From Chitinophaga sp. 180180018-3 (GTDB lineage Bacteria; Bacteroidota; Bacteroidia; Chitinophagales; Chitinophagaceae), in contig NZ_CP140772.1 of assembly GCF_037893185.1 (NCBI RefSeq), positions 4,588,001-4,652,000 of the forward strand: a stretch of DNA of 64,000 nt. Reading direction: 5' to 3'. A model generated the notes under the pieces. It was not told where the DNA came from and did not search any database. It was given only the letters and a program-made list of their open reading frames with translations. Below are positions 45,842-58,216 of the stretch, in pieces; within the stretch, counting starts at the first letter, position 1, and every line of letters begins with the position of its first letter. A program made the position numbers and the translations under genes.

Positions 45842-46852
45842 CTAGTTCCGGGGTGCTATCAGTACTACAGAGTCCCTGAAGCTGATATTCAGATTGAAGA
45901 CAGCTGCTATGGTGTTCAGCAGCATGGTGTCGCTTTTGGCCAATAAGCGTCCACTAATGGTTCTGCCTGCAGTTGCACTGTCGGTGATCTGTACTTTAAA
46001 CCCGTATATATCTTCCAGTTGGTTGCCCATTTCACGCAGGGGAGTATTGTTAAATACCAGTTCCCTGTTCCGCCAGCTGCTGTAGTTCGAAGGATCTACA
46101 TGACTGGAGGTAAGTTTATGTTGTGCAGGCGTATATGCAATCATATCGCCCGGCGCCATCATTACATCGGCGGCTTTTTTTCCGGGGAAGCCGACGCTGA
46201 TCTTTCCCGTATTTAACGACACCCTGGTGGTACCCCGGCGTGTGTTTACGTTGAAAGAGGTGCCCCATACCTGTACATCCAGGCTACCGGTGTGCACGGT
46301 AAACCGGGTACGCTGTCCGCCATTGTAGCGGTGAGCAACTGAAAAATACCCTTCTCCACTCATCCAAACCTCGCGGTCGCGGCTGTTATCCCAGCCTGTC
46401 TTATATTCCAGCCTGGAATTAGCATTCAGCACTATGACAGAGCTATCTGGCAGCAGCACTGTTTTTATTTCTCCATTTCCAGTCAGGTAAATAGTATTTG
46501 CGGGTACCTGCATTTTCCACCAGGCGCCTGCCACCACTATCAATGCCAGTACCGCTGCTGCAACTGCGTACCACCTGATACGGATATGCTTCACGGGTGT
46601 TGCTGTTAGTTGCTGCTCGATAAGTTCCCATTGCCGGCGCTTCCGCTCTGCCGGAAATTCATTCGCCCGGAACTGAAGCTGTTTCAGCGTTTGCGCCGCC
46701 TCTGCTGCTGTATTCCGTTTTTCGGGATAGGCCGCAAATACAGCTTCCCACAAAGCATTCCCTGTTGCATCCGGATGCAATACCCAGCGCTGAAAATCCT
46801 CATCTGCCAGTAATGCAGATACATCGTAATTTTCATATTTACGTACGTCCAT
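45842..46852 (-). CDS. FecR-family anti-sigma factor
   Basis: Inner-membrane anti-sigma/activator for the adjacent ECF factor, 336 residues. Cytoplasmic N-terminus with a short helical anti-sigma region, a membrane helix (VAAAVLALIVVAGAWW, about 90-107), the FecR domain (KTVLLPDSSVIVLNANSRLEY, EVWMSGEGYFSVAH, VWGTSFNVNTRRG) and the C-terminal DUF4974-type domain (NTPLREMGNQLEDIYGFKVQI). It lies 104 bp after the sigma gene and 55 bp before the SusC gene. Confidence 0.95.
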   Translation of the reverse strand: MDVRKYENYDVSALLADEDFQRWVLHPDATGNALWEAVFAAYPEKRNTAAEAAQTLKQLQFRANEFPAERKRRQWELIEQQLTATPVKHIRIRWYAVAAAVLALIVVAGAWWKMQVPANTIYLTGNGEIKTVLLPDSSVIVLNANSRLEYKTGWDNSRDREVWMSGEGYFSVAHRYNGGQRTRFTVHTGSLDVQVWGTSFNVNTRRGTTRVSLNTGKISVGFPGKKAADVMMAPGDMIAYTPAQHKLTSSHVDPSNYSSWRNRELVFNNTPLREMGNQLEDIYGFKVQITDSATAGRTISGRLLAKSDTMLLNTIAAVFNLNISFRDSVVLIAPRN

Positions 46853-46956
46853 AACTGTTATCGGGCAATTACAGGGATGCCTTTACCTTAATTACGCAGG
46901 GATTTTAGAAATTACCCCACGGATGAAGAAAAAAATTTTCAGGAAGATATAAAACG

Positions 46957-47523
46957 CTACAGTAGTTGTTCCCCCAGCTGTCCATGCAGGGCTTCCAGCG
47001 CACGCGCCATAATCTTGTAGGTGGCTTTAACGGTAATGGAAAGTATATCGGAGATGTCTTCATACGACATATCTTCATAAAAACGCAAAAAAACAGCTTC
47101 CCGCTGACGTGGGGTAAGCCGGGCAAGCGCAGTATTGAGCAACAACGACCGCTGGGCAGCCTGTTCGCCGGCAATGCGTATATGTTCGGGAGAACCTTCC
47201 AGTTCAAAAACATAGTTTTCCTCTTCCAGCTCGTCCGACGCATGACGCTGAGTCCTGGAGATATTACGTATCAGTAATCCCCGTAATGATTTCAGCAGGT
47301 AATTCTTTACGGAAGCCGGCTGGCCGAGGTTTTCACGGTTTTTCCATAGTTTCAGGAAGAGATCCTGTATGGTATCTTCCACCATCAGCGTATCTGTGGT
47401 GAATTTACAGCCATAGTTATACAGATAATCTGCATAATCGTTATAACACGCGGCCAGCGCACGCTTGTTGCCCTGTAAAAAGGACAACCAATTGGCTGAT
47501 TCGGCATTATTATGGTCGGTCAT
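46957..47523 (-). CDS. ECF-type sigma factor (Bacteroidetes family)
   Basis: Alternative sigma factor for the SusC/SusD locus. Start at 47523 (MTDHNNAESANWLSFLQG, 188 residues); a Met 33 bp upstream adds an unlikely Cys-rich leader. Region 2 is ALAACYNDYADYLYNYGCKF plus VEDTIQDLFLKLWKNRENL; region 4 is LTPRQREAVFLRFYEDMSYEDISDILSIT with the helix-turn-helix. It is 48 bp downstream of dinB on the same strand, but it presumably has its own promoter. Controlled by the FecR encoded next. Confidence 0.95.
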   Translation of the reverse strand: MTDHNNAESANWLSFLQGNKRALAACYNDYADYLYNYGCKFTTDTLMVEDTIQDLFLKLWKNRENLGQPASVKNYLLKSLRGLLIRNISRTQRHASDELEEENYVFELEGSPEHIRIAGEQAAQRSLLLNTALARLTPRQREAVFLRFYEDMSYEDISDILSITVKATYKIMARALEALHGQLGEQLL

Positions 47524-47571
47524 GTAGCAACACAGTGAGGTGAAATACGGGGGCAAAGGTAAAAGAAATCG

Positions 47572-48687
47572 TTATTCATCAAAATCAAAAAGTGAAAGCT
47601 GGCCGGTATGCCCCGGCCTGTCGATACCGGGCGCCAGTTCGTAAAAGTTAGACAACGTAATGCCCAGCAGCCGGATAGGCTTGTCTTCCGGCAATGTAGC
47701 CGCCAACAATTGTTTGGCTGTGTTTACAATAATATCATACTCTCCCACCGGCTGCGGGAACGAATGATTACGCGTGATCTGCTTAAAATCGTTGTACTTT
47801 ATTTTCAACGTAACAGTGCGGCCCTTCAGTTGATAACGCTGTAAGCGGTCGTATACAATTTTCCCGATTCTCTCCAGTTGTGCTTCCATTTCAGCAATTT
47901 CTGTGAGGTCGTATTCAAAAGTATCTTCTGCTCCCACCGACTTGGTTTCGCGGTGTGGTTGTACTTCCCGCTCGTCGATTCCCCGGACAATGCGGTAATA
48001 AAAGCTGCCTACCTTACCAAAATGATTCTTCAGTTCCTGCTCCGACAGCTTCTTGAGATCGGCCCCGGTAAAGAGGCCCATGCGCTTCATCTTATCTGCC
48101 GTTACCTTCCCTACCCCGTGAAATTTTTCCACTGCCAGCGTTTCCATAAAAGTTGTGATGGAAGAAGGGCCTATGAAAGTCAGGCCATCGGGCTTATTGA
48201 GGTCGGAAGCTATTTTGGCGACAAATTTATTCACTGATACACCTGCAGAAGCAGTTAGTTGCAGCTCGTCCCGGATGGCCTGTTTGATGAGCTTAGCGAT
48301 CTCAATGGCAGAGCCGATTCCCTGTTTATCGATGGTCACATCCAGATAAGCCTCGTCGAGCGACAAGGGCTCTATCAGGTCCGTATAGCGGGAGAATATT
48401 TCCCGGATGCGTCTTGATACTTCCCCATATACATCAAAGCGGGGGCGTACAAATATCAGTTCCGGGCATAGCTGTTGTGCTCTTTTAGATGACATGGCGG
48501 ACTTCACGCCAAACTTGCGTGCCTCATAGCTGGCGGTGGCAACTACGCCGCGGCCTTCCGGAGAGCCGCCTACTGCAATGGCTTTCCCCCGATAAACGGG
48601 GTTATCACGTTGCTCTACGGATGCATAAAAAGCATCCATATCGATATGAATAATCTTTCGTTGTCTGGTGTTTGAATCGTTCTCCAT
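47572..48687 (-). CDS. dinB: DNA polymerase IV (DinB), Y-family translesion polymerase
   Basis: Cytoplasmic error-prone polymerase that bypasses DNA lesions, 371 residues. The palm has the catalytic acidic residues Asp16/Asp18 in HIDMDAFYASVEQ and the acidic pair in SLDEAYLDVT; the steric region PVYRGKAIAVGG, fingers and the thumb with helix-hairpin-helix (FHGVGKVTADKMKRMG) follow, then the little-finger domain. The C-terminus ends in QLSLFDFDE, a sliding-clamp binding motif, so the protein is complete. No LexA-type operator was recognised. Downstream of the beta-galactosidase terminator. Confidence 0.96.
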   Translation of the reverse strand: MENDSNTRQRKIIHIDMDAFYASVEQRDNPVYRGKAIAVGGSPEGRGVVATASYEARKFGVKSAMSSKRAQQLCPELIFVRPRFDVYGEVSRRIREIFSRYTDLIEPLSLDEAYLDVTIDKQGIGSAIEIAKLIKQAIRDELQLTASAGVSVNKFVAKIASDLNKPDGLTFIGPSSITTFMETLAVEKFHGVGKVTADKMKRMGLFTGADLKKLSEQELKNHFGKVGSFYYRIVRGIDEREVQPHRETKSVGAEDTFEYDLTEIAEMEAQLERIGKIVYDRLQRYQLKGRTVTLKIKYNDFKQITRNHSFPQPVGEYDIIVNTAKQLLAATLPEDKPIRLLGITLSNFYELAPGIDRPGHTGQLSLFDFDE

Positions 48688-48716
48688 CTTGCACGCCGGA
48701 AGCGATGTAAAGATAT

Positions 48717-48743
48717 TAAAAAGCCCGGCTTTTTGTGCCGGGC
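48717..48743 (-). terminator. Intrinsic terminator of the beta-galactosidase gene
   Basis: On the minus strand a 7-bp perfect GC stem (GCCCGGC / GCCGGGC) with a 7-nt loop is followed by TTTTT. It lies 6 bp after the GH2 gene stop and separates it from dinB. Confidence 0.9.
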
Positions 48744-48749
48744 CTTGCG

Positions 48750-51989
<3,240 letters not shown>

Positions 51990-52087
51990 CTATAAAAGGC
52001 ATTTTTTCTACATAAAGGGTTTCATTTCTATACCGGCGACCAGAAAATAAACATGGATTTTCTTACTTTGGCGGAAACCAATATCTC

Positions 52088-52966
52088 ATGATCCGGAAGA
52101 AAGAAGGGTTCCAGGGCCAGCGGATGATCGTTATTCCACGAAATGTGTTAAACACCGTCTGCACAAAGGATGCAGCGCTTTCGCCGCTGTTCATTACCGA
52201 CATCGGTTATTATCCCAAAGCTTTCTTTCATCACCGTAAAAGGGCTACGGGAGCCGATCAGCATATACTTATCTACTGCCAGGAAGGCAAAGGAACCATT
52301 GAATTAAAGAACGAATGCTATGACATAACAGCGGGCGATTGCTTTCTGCTGCCGCGCAAGGTGCCGCATGAATACCGTGCCGATGAAAACGATCCCTGGA
52401 CGATCTACTGGGCGCATTTCCTGGGCAGCGGCGCAGATTCGCTGGTACAAACGGCCGTCAGGGAATGGAATGGCCACAAAGCTTTTCTGCCCTATTCTCC
52501 TGAACGCACACAGCAGTTTGATCGTATTTATCAGCAGCTGGAGAAAGGATACCGGCAGGAAAACCTGCTCTACTCCAACATGAACTTCTGGTCGTTCTTC
52601 TCGTCCTGCATTTATCCGGATTCGGCCCATGCAGGCAAGCAGCATCGGCACGATGCCATAGATGTAGCCATTGATTACATGAACCAGCATCTCGATAAGA
52701 TGCTGACCCTGGAACAGATGGCGAAATCTGCCAATCTCTCCCAGTCTCATTTTTCCTGGCTGTTCAGGAATAATACAGGATTCTCTCCTATCGAGTATTT
52801 CAATCATTTGAAAGTGCAGAAAGCCTGTCAGTACCTGCTTTTCACCCCGTTACGTATCAAGGAAGTAGCCTCCAGACTGGGTATGGAAGACCCCTATTAT
52901 TTCTCCAGAATGTTTGCTAAGGTAATGGGACTATCGCCTAATCAGTACCGGGAAAAGAAAGTGTAA
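52088..52966 (+). CDS. AraC-family regulator (cupin sensor) divergent from beta-galactosidase
   Basis: Transcription factor of 292 residues. The N-terminal arm/cupin sensor is typical of sugar-responsive AraC proteins (ADQHILIYCQEGKGTIELKNECYDITAGDCFLLPRKVPHEYRADENDPWTIYWAHFLG). The C-terminal domain has both helix-turn-helices (MLTLEQMAKSANLSQSHFSWLFRNNTGFSPIEYFNHLKVQKACQYL, IKEVASRLGMEDPYYFSRMFAKVMG). It is divergent from the GH2 gene and likely switches it on with a sugar ligand. Confidence 0.94.
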   Translation: MIRKKEGFQGQRMIVIPRNVLNTVCTKDAALSPLFITDIGYYPKAFFHHRKRATGADQHILIYCQEGKGTIELKNECYDITAGDCFLLPRKVPHEYRADENDPWTIYWAHFLGSGADSLVQTAVREWNGHKAFLPYSPERTQQFDRIYQQLEKGYRQENLLYSNMNFWSFFSSCIYPDSAHAGKQHRHDAIDVAIDYMNQHLDKMLTLEQMAKSANLSQSHFSWLFRNNTGFSPIEYFNHLKVQKACQYLLFTPLRIKEVASRLGMEDPYYFSRMFAKVMGLSPNQYREKKV

Positions 52967-53074
52967 TCGTAAGATAATCCATCATAATCAGCATTTCATC
53001 TAGCAGGATTATCGGTTGTGCTGACTACTTTTACATCAGATGTCAATCAATTTCTAATGGGTCATTTTTCCACG

Positions 53075-55783
53075 ATGAGGATAGCCGCTTTCCTCAGCTT
53101 ATTTGCCGGAACAACCATGTTTTTTGGTGCCTGTGAATCGAACAAAAAAGTGGACTTTAGCGCTGAAGTCAAACCGATACTCAACAAACACTGCATCAGC
53201 TGTCATGGTGGCGTAAAGCAAAACGGCGGTTTTAGTGTACTCTTCAGGGAAGAAGCGCTGGGCAATACCAAGTCCGGCAAGCCCGCTATTATACCCGGTC
53301 ATCCGGAGAAGAGCGAATTTATCCGCAGGCTTACCTGTAAGGATCCTAAAGAAAGGATGCCTCAAAAGGGCGAGCCTCTTACCACAGCGGAAGTAGACCT
53401 GCTCACCCGCTGGGTGAAACAGGGCGCCGAATGGGGTGAGCATTGGTCGTACGTACCACTCAAAGCCATTACTGTACCGGATATCAGCGTTGATAACGGA
53501 AACGATATCGACCGCTTCATACGAGCCAAACTGAAAAAAGAAGGGCTGAAACCTTCGCCGGAAGCCGATAAAATGACGCTGCTGCGCCGCGTAAGCATCG
53601 ATCTTACCGGGCTTCCTCCTACGCCTGCTACCGCACAATGGTTCGCTGCCAGCAACGATCCGAAGGCATATGAAAAAGTAGTGGACAGCCTGCTGCAATC
53701 GCCCCATTTCGGAGAACGCTGGGCAGCGATGTGGCTCGACCTTGCCCGTTATTCTGATACCAAGGGATATGAAAGGGATCTTTCCCGCAGAATGTGGCGG
53801 TACCGCGACTGGGTGATAGATGCGTTCAACAACAACCTTCCATACGATAGCTTTGCCATAGACCAGCTGGCCGGCGATCTGCTGCCACAGCCTACAGATG
53901 CACAACTGGTGGCCACTGCGTTCAACCGTAATACCATGGAAAACGACGAAGGTGGTACGGTGGATGAAGAGTTCCGTACAGCAGCCGTGATGGACAGGGT
54001 GAGCACCACCATGGATGTATTCCAGGGTGTGACCATCGCCTGTGTGCAATGCCATAGCCATCCCTACGATCCGTTCAGGTTTGAGGATTATTACAAGTTG
54101 CTGGCATTTATGAATAACACCCGCGACGAAGACACCTACGCCGAACATCCTAAATTACGTTTATACGATAGCGTTAGTACGGCAGAAGTGCAGCAGATCA
54201 GCTCCTGGGTTGGCCAGTATGGCAACACGGCGCAACTGCACGATGTACAGCAGTTTCTCCGGGTACTGGAACCCAAAGTACATGCGCACGACTGCGACCA
54301 GTATGTGAACAGTACACTGGCAGATTCGAAGTTCCTCACCGGCAGGCCTAATGGTACAGCCAGATTGCCCAAACAACATCTTGATGGAAAAACAGCATTG
54401 TTGTTCAACTACTGGACAGGGAGTAAGGGCGGCACGCTGGAGTTCCGACTCGATAGTCTGAAAGGTGCTACCATAGCTACTTACCAGATAGAGCCAACGC
54501 AAGGATCGAAAGTTGCAGCCATACCGATGAAGGCAGTAGAAGGCACACACGACCTGTACATATTATTCCGCAATCCAACCATAAAACCGGAAGCGGATGT
54601 TTGTACAATAGAATGGTTTGCCTACAGGGATCCGTTGCCGGGTAAAGGGCAACCAGGGTATGATAAGATCAACAGTACCCTGATGACGGTGATCAATAAA
54701 AATCCCGAAGACATCCCGGTGATGATCGAAAACAACACCGCCATGGCCCGCACCACGCATGTGTTTGAGCGTGGCAACTGGCTCGTGAAAGGGAAAGTGG
54801 TTACACCGGATGTACCTCATTCCCTGAACCCATTCCCGGCTGGCGCACCGCGCAACCGGCTGGGGCTGGCGGAATGGCTCACTTCTACCGGTAATCCGCT
54901 TACAGCAAGGGTTATGGTTAACCGTTTCTGGGAACAGATATTTGGTACCGGTATAGTAGAAACACTGGAAGACTTTGGCACGCAGGGCTTCCCTCCTTCA
55001 CACCAGGAGCTGCTGGATTATCTTTCCTGGAAATTCATGCACGACTATAAATGGCATATGAAGCCATTGCTCCGCGAGATAGTATTATCGGCCGCTTATA
55101 AGCAATCATCTGTTTCTTCTCCTGAGCTGGAAGCCAAAGATCCCGCTAACCGCCTGCTGGCGAGGGGGCCGCATTTCAGGCTCACTGCCGAAGAAGTAAG
55201 GGACCAGGCATTAACCATCAGTGGCCTGCTGAACAGAAATCTTCGCGGTCCCAGTGTGATGCCCTATCAGCCGGATAATATCTGGCAGACAGTATGGAGT
55301 GGCGAAACCTGGAAAAAGAACGACGATGGCAATCAGTATCGTCGCGCGTTATATGTCTTCCAGAGACGTACCAGTCCTTATCCCTCCATGCTCTCCTTCG
55401 ATGGCAGCAGCCGGGAAGTATGCCTGCAACGCCGCATACGCACCAACACCCCGCTGCAGGCGCTGGTAACACTCAATGATCCTGCATATGTGGAAATGGC
55501 GCTGGCGCTGGCAACGCATATGCAGAAAAATGGCGGCAGCAATATTGATTCGTGTATACGTTGGGGTTATCAGGCTGCTATGTTCCAGTCTTTACCCGAT
55601 AAAAAACTAAAAGTATTACAACATCTTTACCAGCAATCATTGCAGGACTTCCGGAAAAATCCGGGATCAGCCGGCAAGCTGGTGCACGGCGATCCTGCTG
55701 CACAGCAACACCTGGAACTGGCCGCCCTGCTGGTGGTAGCCAATGCAATTATGAACCTGGATGAATTCCTGACTAAATCCTGA
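53075..55783 (+). CDS. PSCyt1-DUF1549-DUF1553 lipoprotein (Planctomycetes-type cytochrome)
   Basis: Exported haem lipoprotein. I chose ATG 53075 ([20 protein letters not shown], lipobox FGAC, about 902 residues); ATG 53057 and GTG 53018 are alternatives. Near the N-terminus one haem site CISCHGG lies in a PSCyt1 domain ([17 protein letters not shown]). Then come DUF1549/PSCyt2 ([40 protein letters not shown]), a CBM6-like insert ([37 protein letters not shown]) and the DUF1553 C-terminus ([42 protein letters not shown]). The trio is known mostly from Planctomycetes and some Bacteroidota polysaccharide loci. First of four genes with 5-bp and 7-bp gaps or overlaps. Confidence 0.9.
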   Translation: MRIAAFLSLFAGTTMFFGACESNKKVDFSAEVKPILNKHCISCHGGVKQNGGFSVLFREEALGNTKSGKPAIIPGHPEKSEFIRRLTCKDPKERMPQKGEPLTTAEVDLLTRWVKQGAEWGEHWSYVPLKAITVPDISVDNGNDIDRFIRAKLKKEGLKPSPEADKMTLLRRVSIDLTGLPPTPATAQWFAASNDPKAYEKVVDSLLQSPHFGERWAAMWLDLARYSDTKGYERDLSRRMWRYRDWVIDAFNNNLPYDSFAIDQLAGDLLPQPTDAQLVATAFNRNTMENDEGGTVDEEFRTAAVMDRVSTTMDVFQGVTIACVQCHSHPYDPFRFEDYYKLLAFMNNTRDEDTYAEHPKLRLYDSVSTAEVQQISSWVGQYGNTAQLHDVQQFLRVLEPKVHAHDCDQYVNSTLADSKFLTGRPNGTARLPKQHLDGKTALLFNYWTGSKGGTLEFRLDSLKGATIATYQIEPTQGSKVAAIPMKAVEGTHDLYILFRNPTIKPEADVCTIEWFAYRDPLPGKGQPGYDKINSTLMTVINKNPEDIPVMIENNTAMARTTHVFERGNWLVKGKVVTPDVPHSLNPFPAGAPRNRLGLAEWLTSTGNPLTARVMVNRFWEQIFGTGIVETLEDFGTQGFPPSHQELLDYLSWKFMHDYKWHMKPLLREIVLSAAYKQSSVSSPELEAKDPANRLLARGPHFRLTAEEVRDQALTISGLLNRNLRGPSVMPYQPDNIWQTVWSGETWKKNDDGNQYRRALYVFQRRTSPYPSMLSFDGSSREVCLQRRIRTNTPLQALVTLNDPAYVEMALALATHMQKNGGSNIDSCIRWGYQAAMFQSLPDKKLKVLQHLYQQSLQDFRKNPGSAGKLVHGDPAAQQHLELAALLVVANAIMNLDEFLTKS

Positions 55784-55788
55784 GCAGT

Positions 55789-57279
55789 ATGAACAAGTAT
55801 GAAAAATTGATCAAAGAAGCGAACGAGGCGAAGTTGCGTTACCTTACCCGCCGGCACTTTCTGCTGGATTGTGTGACAGGACTGGGAGCCGCTGCACTGG
55901 GTTCTTTGCTGACCAGTTGTGGCAGCAGTTCCAAAAACATCCTCACCGATTTTGCAGGTAACCCGATGGCGCCCAAAGCACCTCATTTCCCTGCAAGGGC
56001 CAAAAGTGTTATCTATCTGCATATGGCCGGAGCGCCGTCGCAGCTGGAATTGTTCGACTACAAACCTGCTTTGGAAAAATTGCATAACCAGCTTTGTCCG
56101 CCTTCATTGCTGGAAGGAAAAAAATTTGCATTCATACAAGGCGTTCCAAAAATGCTGGGGCCTCAGGCAGTTTTCAAACAGCATGGAGAATCACGTGCAT
56201 GGATCTCCGATCATCTTCCCCACTTCACCACTATGGCGGATGAAGTGAGCTTCCTGAAAGCAGTGCAAACCGACCAGTTCAACCACGGTCCGGCACAGTT
56301 GCTGATGCAAACCGGCAGCGCCAGACTCGGACGGCCCAGCATTGGCTCCTGGGTAACTTATGGCCTGGGGTCCGAAAACAGTAATCTCCCCGGCTTCGTA
56401 GTACTTACTTCCGGTGGCAAAACACCCGATGCCGGTAAAAGCGTGTGGGGAAGCGGTTTTCTGCCATCCGTATACCAGGGTGTGCAATGCCGTACCAAAG
56501 GAGATCCGGTATTGTTCCTCTCCGATCCGGATGGTATGAGCAGGGATCTTCGCAAAGCGTCTATTGATGCAATCAACGATATCAACAAAGAAGAATACGG
56601 CGCCTTCGGTGATCCGGAAACCTTATCCCGCATCTCACAGTACGAGCTGGCTTACAAAATGCAGGTCTCTGTGCCTGAGGTAATGGATATCAGCAAGGAG
56701 CCGGCTTACATCCATGAAATGTATGGTACGCAGCCAGGCAAAGAATCATTCGCCAACAACTGCCTGCTGGCACGCAAGCTGGTGGAAAAAGGAGTACGCT
56801 TCGTACAGCTGTACGACTGGGGCTGGGATGCGCATGGAACGGATGAAAGTCTTTCTATCGACTACGGCCTGCGCAACAAATGCCGGGAGATCGATCGTCC
56901 GGTCACCGCACTGCTGCAGGATCTGAAGCAACGCGGTTTGCTGGATGAAACCCTGGTGGTCTGGGGTGGTGAATTCGGCCGTACCCCAATGCAGGAAAAC
57001 CGTAACGGAAAAGATATGCCTTTCATGGGCCGCGATCATCACGTAGAAGCCTTTACGATGTGGATGGCCGGAGCCGGTATCAAAAAAGGATACTCTTATG
57101 GAGAGACGGATGAAATAGGCTATGCCGCAGTAAAAGGGAAAGTTGCCATCAACGACATACATGCCACCATACTACAACAACTGGGCTTCGACCATGAGAA
57201 GCTGACTTACGAATTCCAGGGCCGGCCGTTCCGGCTGACCGATGTTGGCGGTAAAGTGATCACACCTATCTTAAGTTAA
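55789..57279 (+). CDS. DUF1501 exported protein (sulfatase-fold-like)
   Basis: Exported protein of 496 residues. The N-terminus has RRHFLLDCVTGLGAAALGS, a twin-Arg motif followed by a hydrophobic stretch and a TSC. DUF1501 proteins share the alkaline-phosphatase/sulfatase fold (KSVIYLHMAGAPSQLELFDYKP, VRFVQLYDWGWDAHG, LVVWGGEFGRTPMQENRNGKDMPFMGRDHH). They are nearly always encoded after a DUF1549/DUF1553 protein, as here (5 bp gap). The catalytic activity is unknown. Confidence 0.92.
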   Translation: MNKYEKLIKEANEAKLRYLTRRHFLLDCVTGLGAAALGSLLTSCGSSSKNILTDFAGNPMAPKAPHFPARAKSVIYLHMAGAPSQLELFDYKPALEKLHNQLCPPSLLEGKKFAFIQGVPKMLGPQAVFKQHGESRAWISDHLPHFTTMADEVSFLKAVQTDQFNHGPAQLLMQTGSARLGRPSIGSWVTYGLGSENSNLPGFVVLTSGGKTPDAGKSVWGSGFLPSVYQGVQCRTKGDPVLFLSDPDGMSRDLRKASIDAINDINKEEYGAFGDPETLSRISQYELAYKMQVSVPEVMDISKEPAYIHEMYGTQPGKESFANNCLLARKLVEKGVRFVQLYDWGWDAHGTDESLSIDYGLRNKCREIDRPVTALLQDLKQRGLLDETLVVWGGEFGRTPMQENRNGKDMPFMGRDHHVEAFTMWMAGAGIKKGYSYGETDEIGYAAVKGKVAINDIHATILQQLGFDHEKLTYEFQGRPFRLTDVGGKVITPILS

Positions 57280-57286
57280 ATATTAC

Positions 57287-58216
57287 ATGAACAGTAACAG
57301 GAGAAATTTTATCCGGCAATCCGCCATAATGAGTTCCGCATTCTGCCTTTCTTCACTGCCATCGTTTGCTGCACCGCCTGCCGGATCAGTACGCGCAGGA
57401 TTCCGCCTGATTGTACTGGCTACGAATTGGGGATATACGAGAAGCATCAGCGAATTTTGCAAGGAAATAAAGCAGGCCGGTTATGACGGTCTGGAAATCT
57501 GGTGGCCTGCCGAAACAGCCGCCCAGGAGGAATTGTTTGCCGCACTGGAAAAATATGAGCTGCAGGTGGGCTATCTCTGTGCAGGCTACGATAGCGACTA
57601 TACGAAACATGCACAGCAGTTCGAAACCATGCTGAAAGCCGCTACCAGCCATCATAAAATAAAACCGCTTTATATTAATTCTCACTCAGGCAGGGATTAT
57701 TTCACTTTCGATCAGAACTGCGCGCTGATAGATCTTACTACGAAAATCTCAAAGCAATCGGGTGTTCCGATATACCATGAAACACACCGGTCGCGTATGC
57801 TGTTTGCCGCTCATATTGCCCGTCAGTTCATTGAAGCCAAACCGGAGCTGCGGCTGACGCTCGATATTTCCCATTGGTGCAATGTACATGAAAGCCTGCT
57901 GCAGGATCAATCTGCCACCGTTGCCAAAGCACTGGAACGTGCTTCGCATATACATGCCCGTATCGGGCATCCCGAAGGGCCGCAGGTGAATGATCCTCGC
58001 GCTCCGGAATGGACGGATGCCGTCAAAGCCCATTTCTCCTGGTGGGACCAGGTGGTGAAGTATCATCAGACCGCAGGAAAACCACTCACCTTCCTCACGG
58101 AATTTGGTCCGGTGGATTATCTGCCGGCTTTGCCCTATACGAGGCAGCCCGTCGCCAATCAATGGGATATCAATGTGTATATGATGAAACAACTTAAACA
58201 GCGTTACGGCCAATGA
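57287..58216 (+). CDS. Exported sugar-phosphate isomerase/epimerase-like TIM-barrel protein
   Basis: Exported protein of 309 residues with a likely Tat signal (NRRNFIRQSAIMSSAFCLSS). The body is an AP-endonuclease-2/xylose-isomerase-like TIM barrel (EFCKEIKQAGYDGLEIWWPAE, YINSHSGRDYFTFDQ, IYHETHRSRMLFAA, LTLDISHWCNVHESLL, HIHARIGHPEGPQVNDP), where the Glu, Asp and His residues are typical metal ligands. Relatives include sugar epimerases and lyases acting on oxidised sugars. Third gene of the PSCyt-type operon, overlapping the next gene by 4 bp. Substrate unknown. Confidence 0.85.
   Translation: MNSNRRNFIRQSAIMSSAFCLSSLPSFAAPPAGSVRAGFRLIVLATNWGYTRSISEFCKEIKQAGYDGLEIWWPAETAAQEELFAALEKYELQVGYLCAGYDSDYTKHAQQFETMLKAATSHHKIKPLYINSHSGRDYFTFDQNCALIDLTTKISKQSGVPIYHETHRSRMLFAAHIARQFIEAKPELRLTLDISHWCNVHESLLQDQSATVAKALERASHIHARIGHPEGPQVNDPRAPEWTDAVKAHFSWWDQVVKYHQTAGKPLTFLTEFGPVDYLPALPYTRQPVANQWDINVYMMKQLKQRYGQ

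Noticed and set aside
53099..54148. A 349-codon open frame opposite the PSCyt lipoprotein gene
   Set aside because: The plus strand encodes clear DUF1549 and haem motifs; the opposite frame has none.
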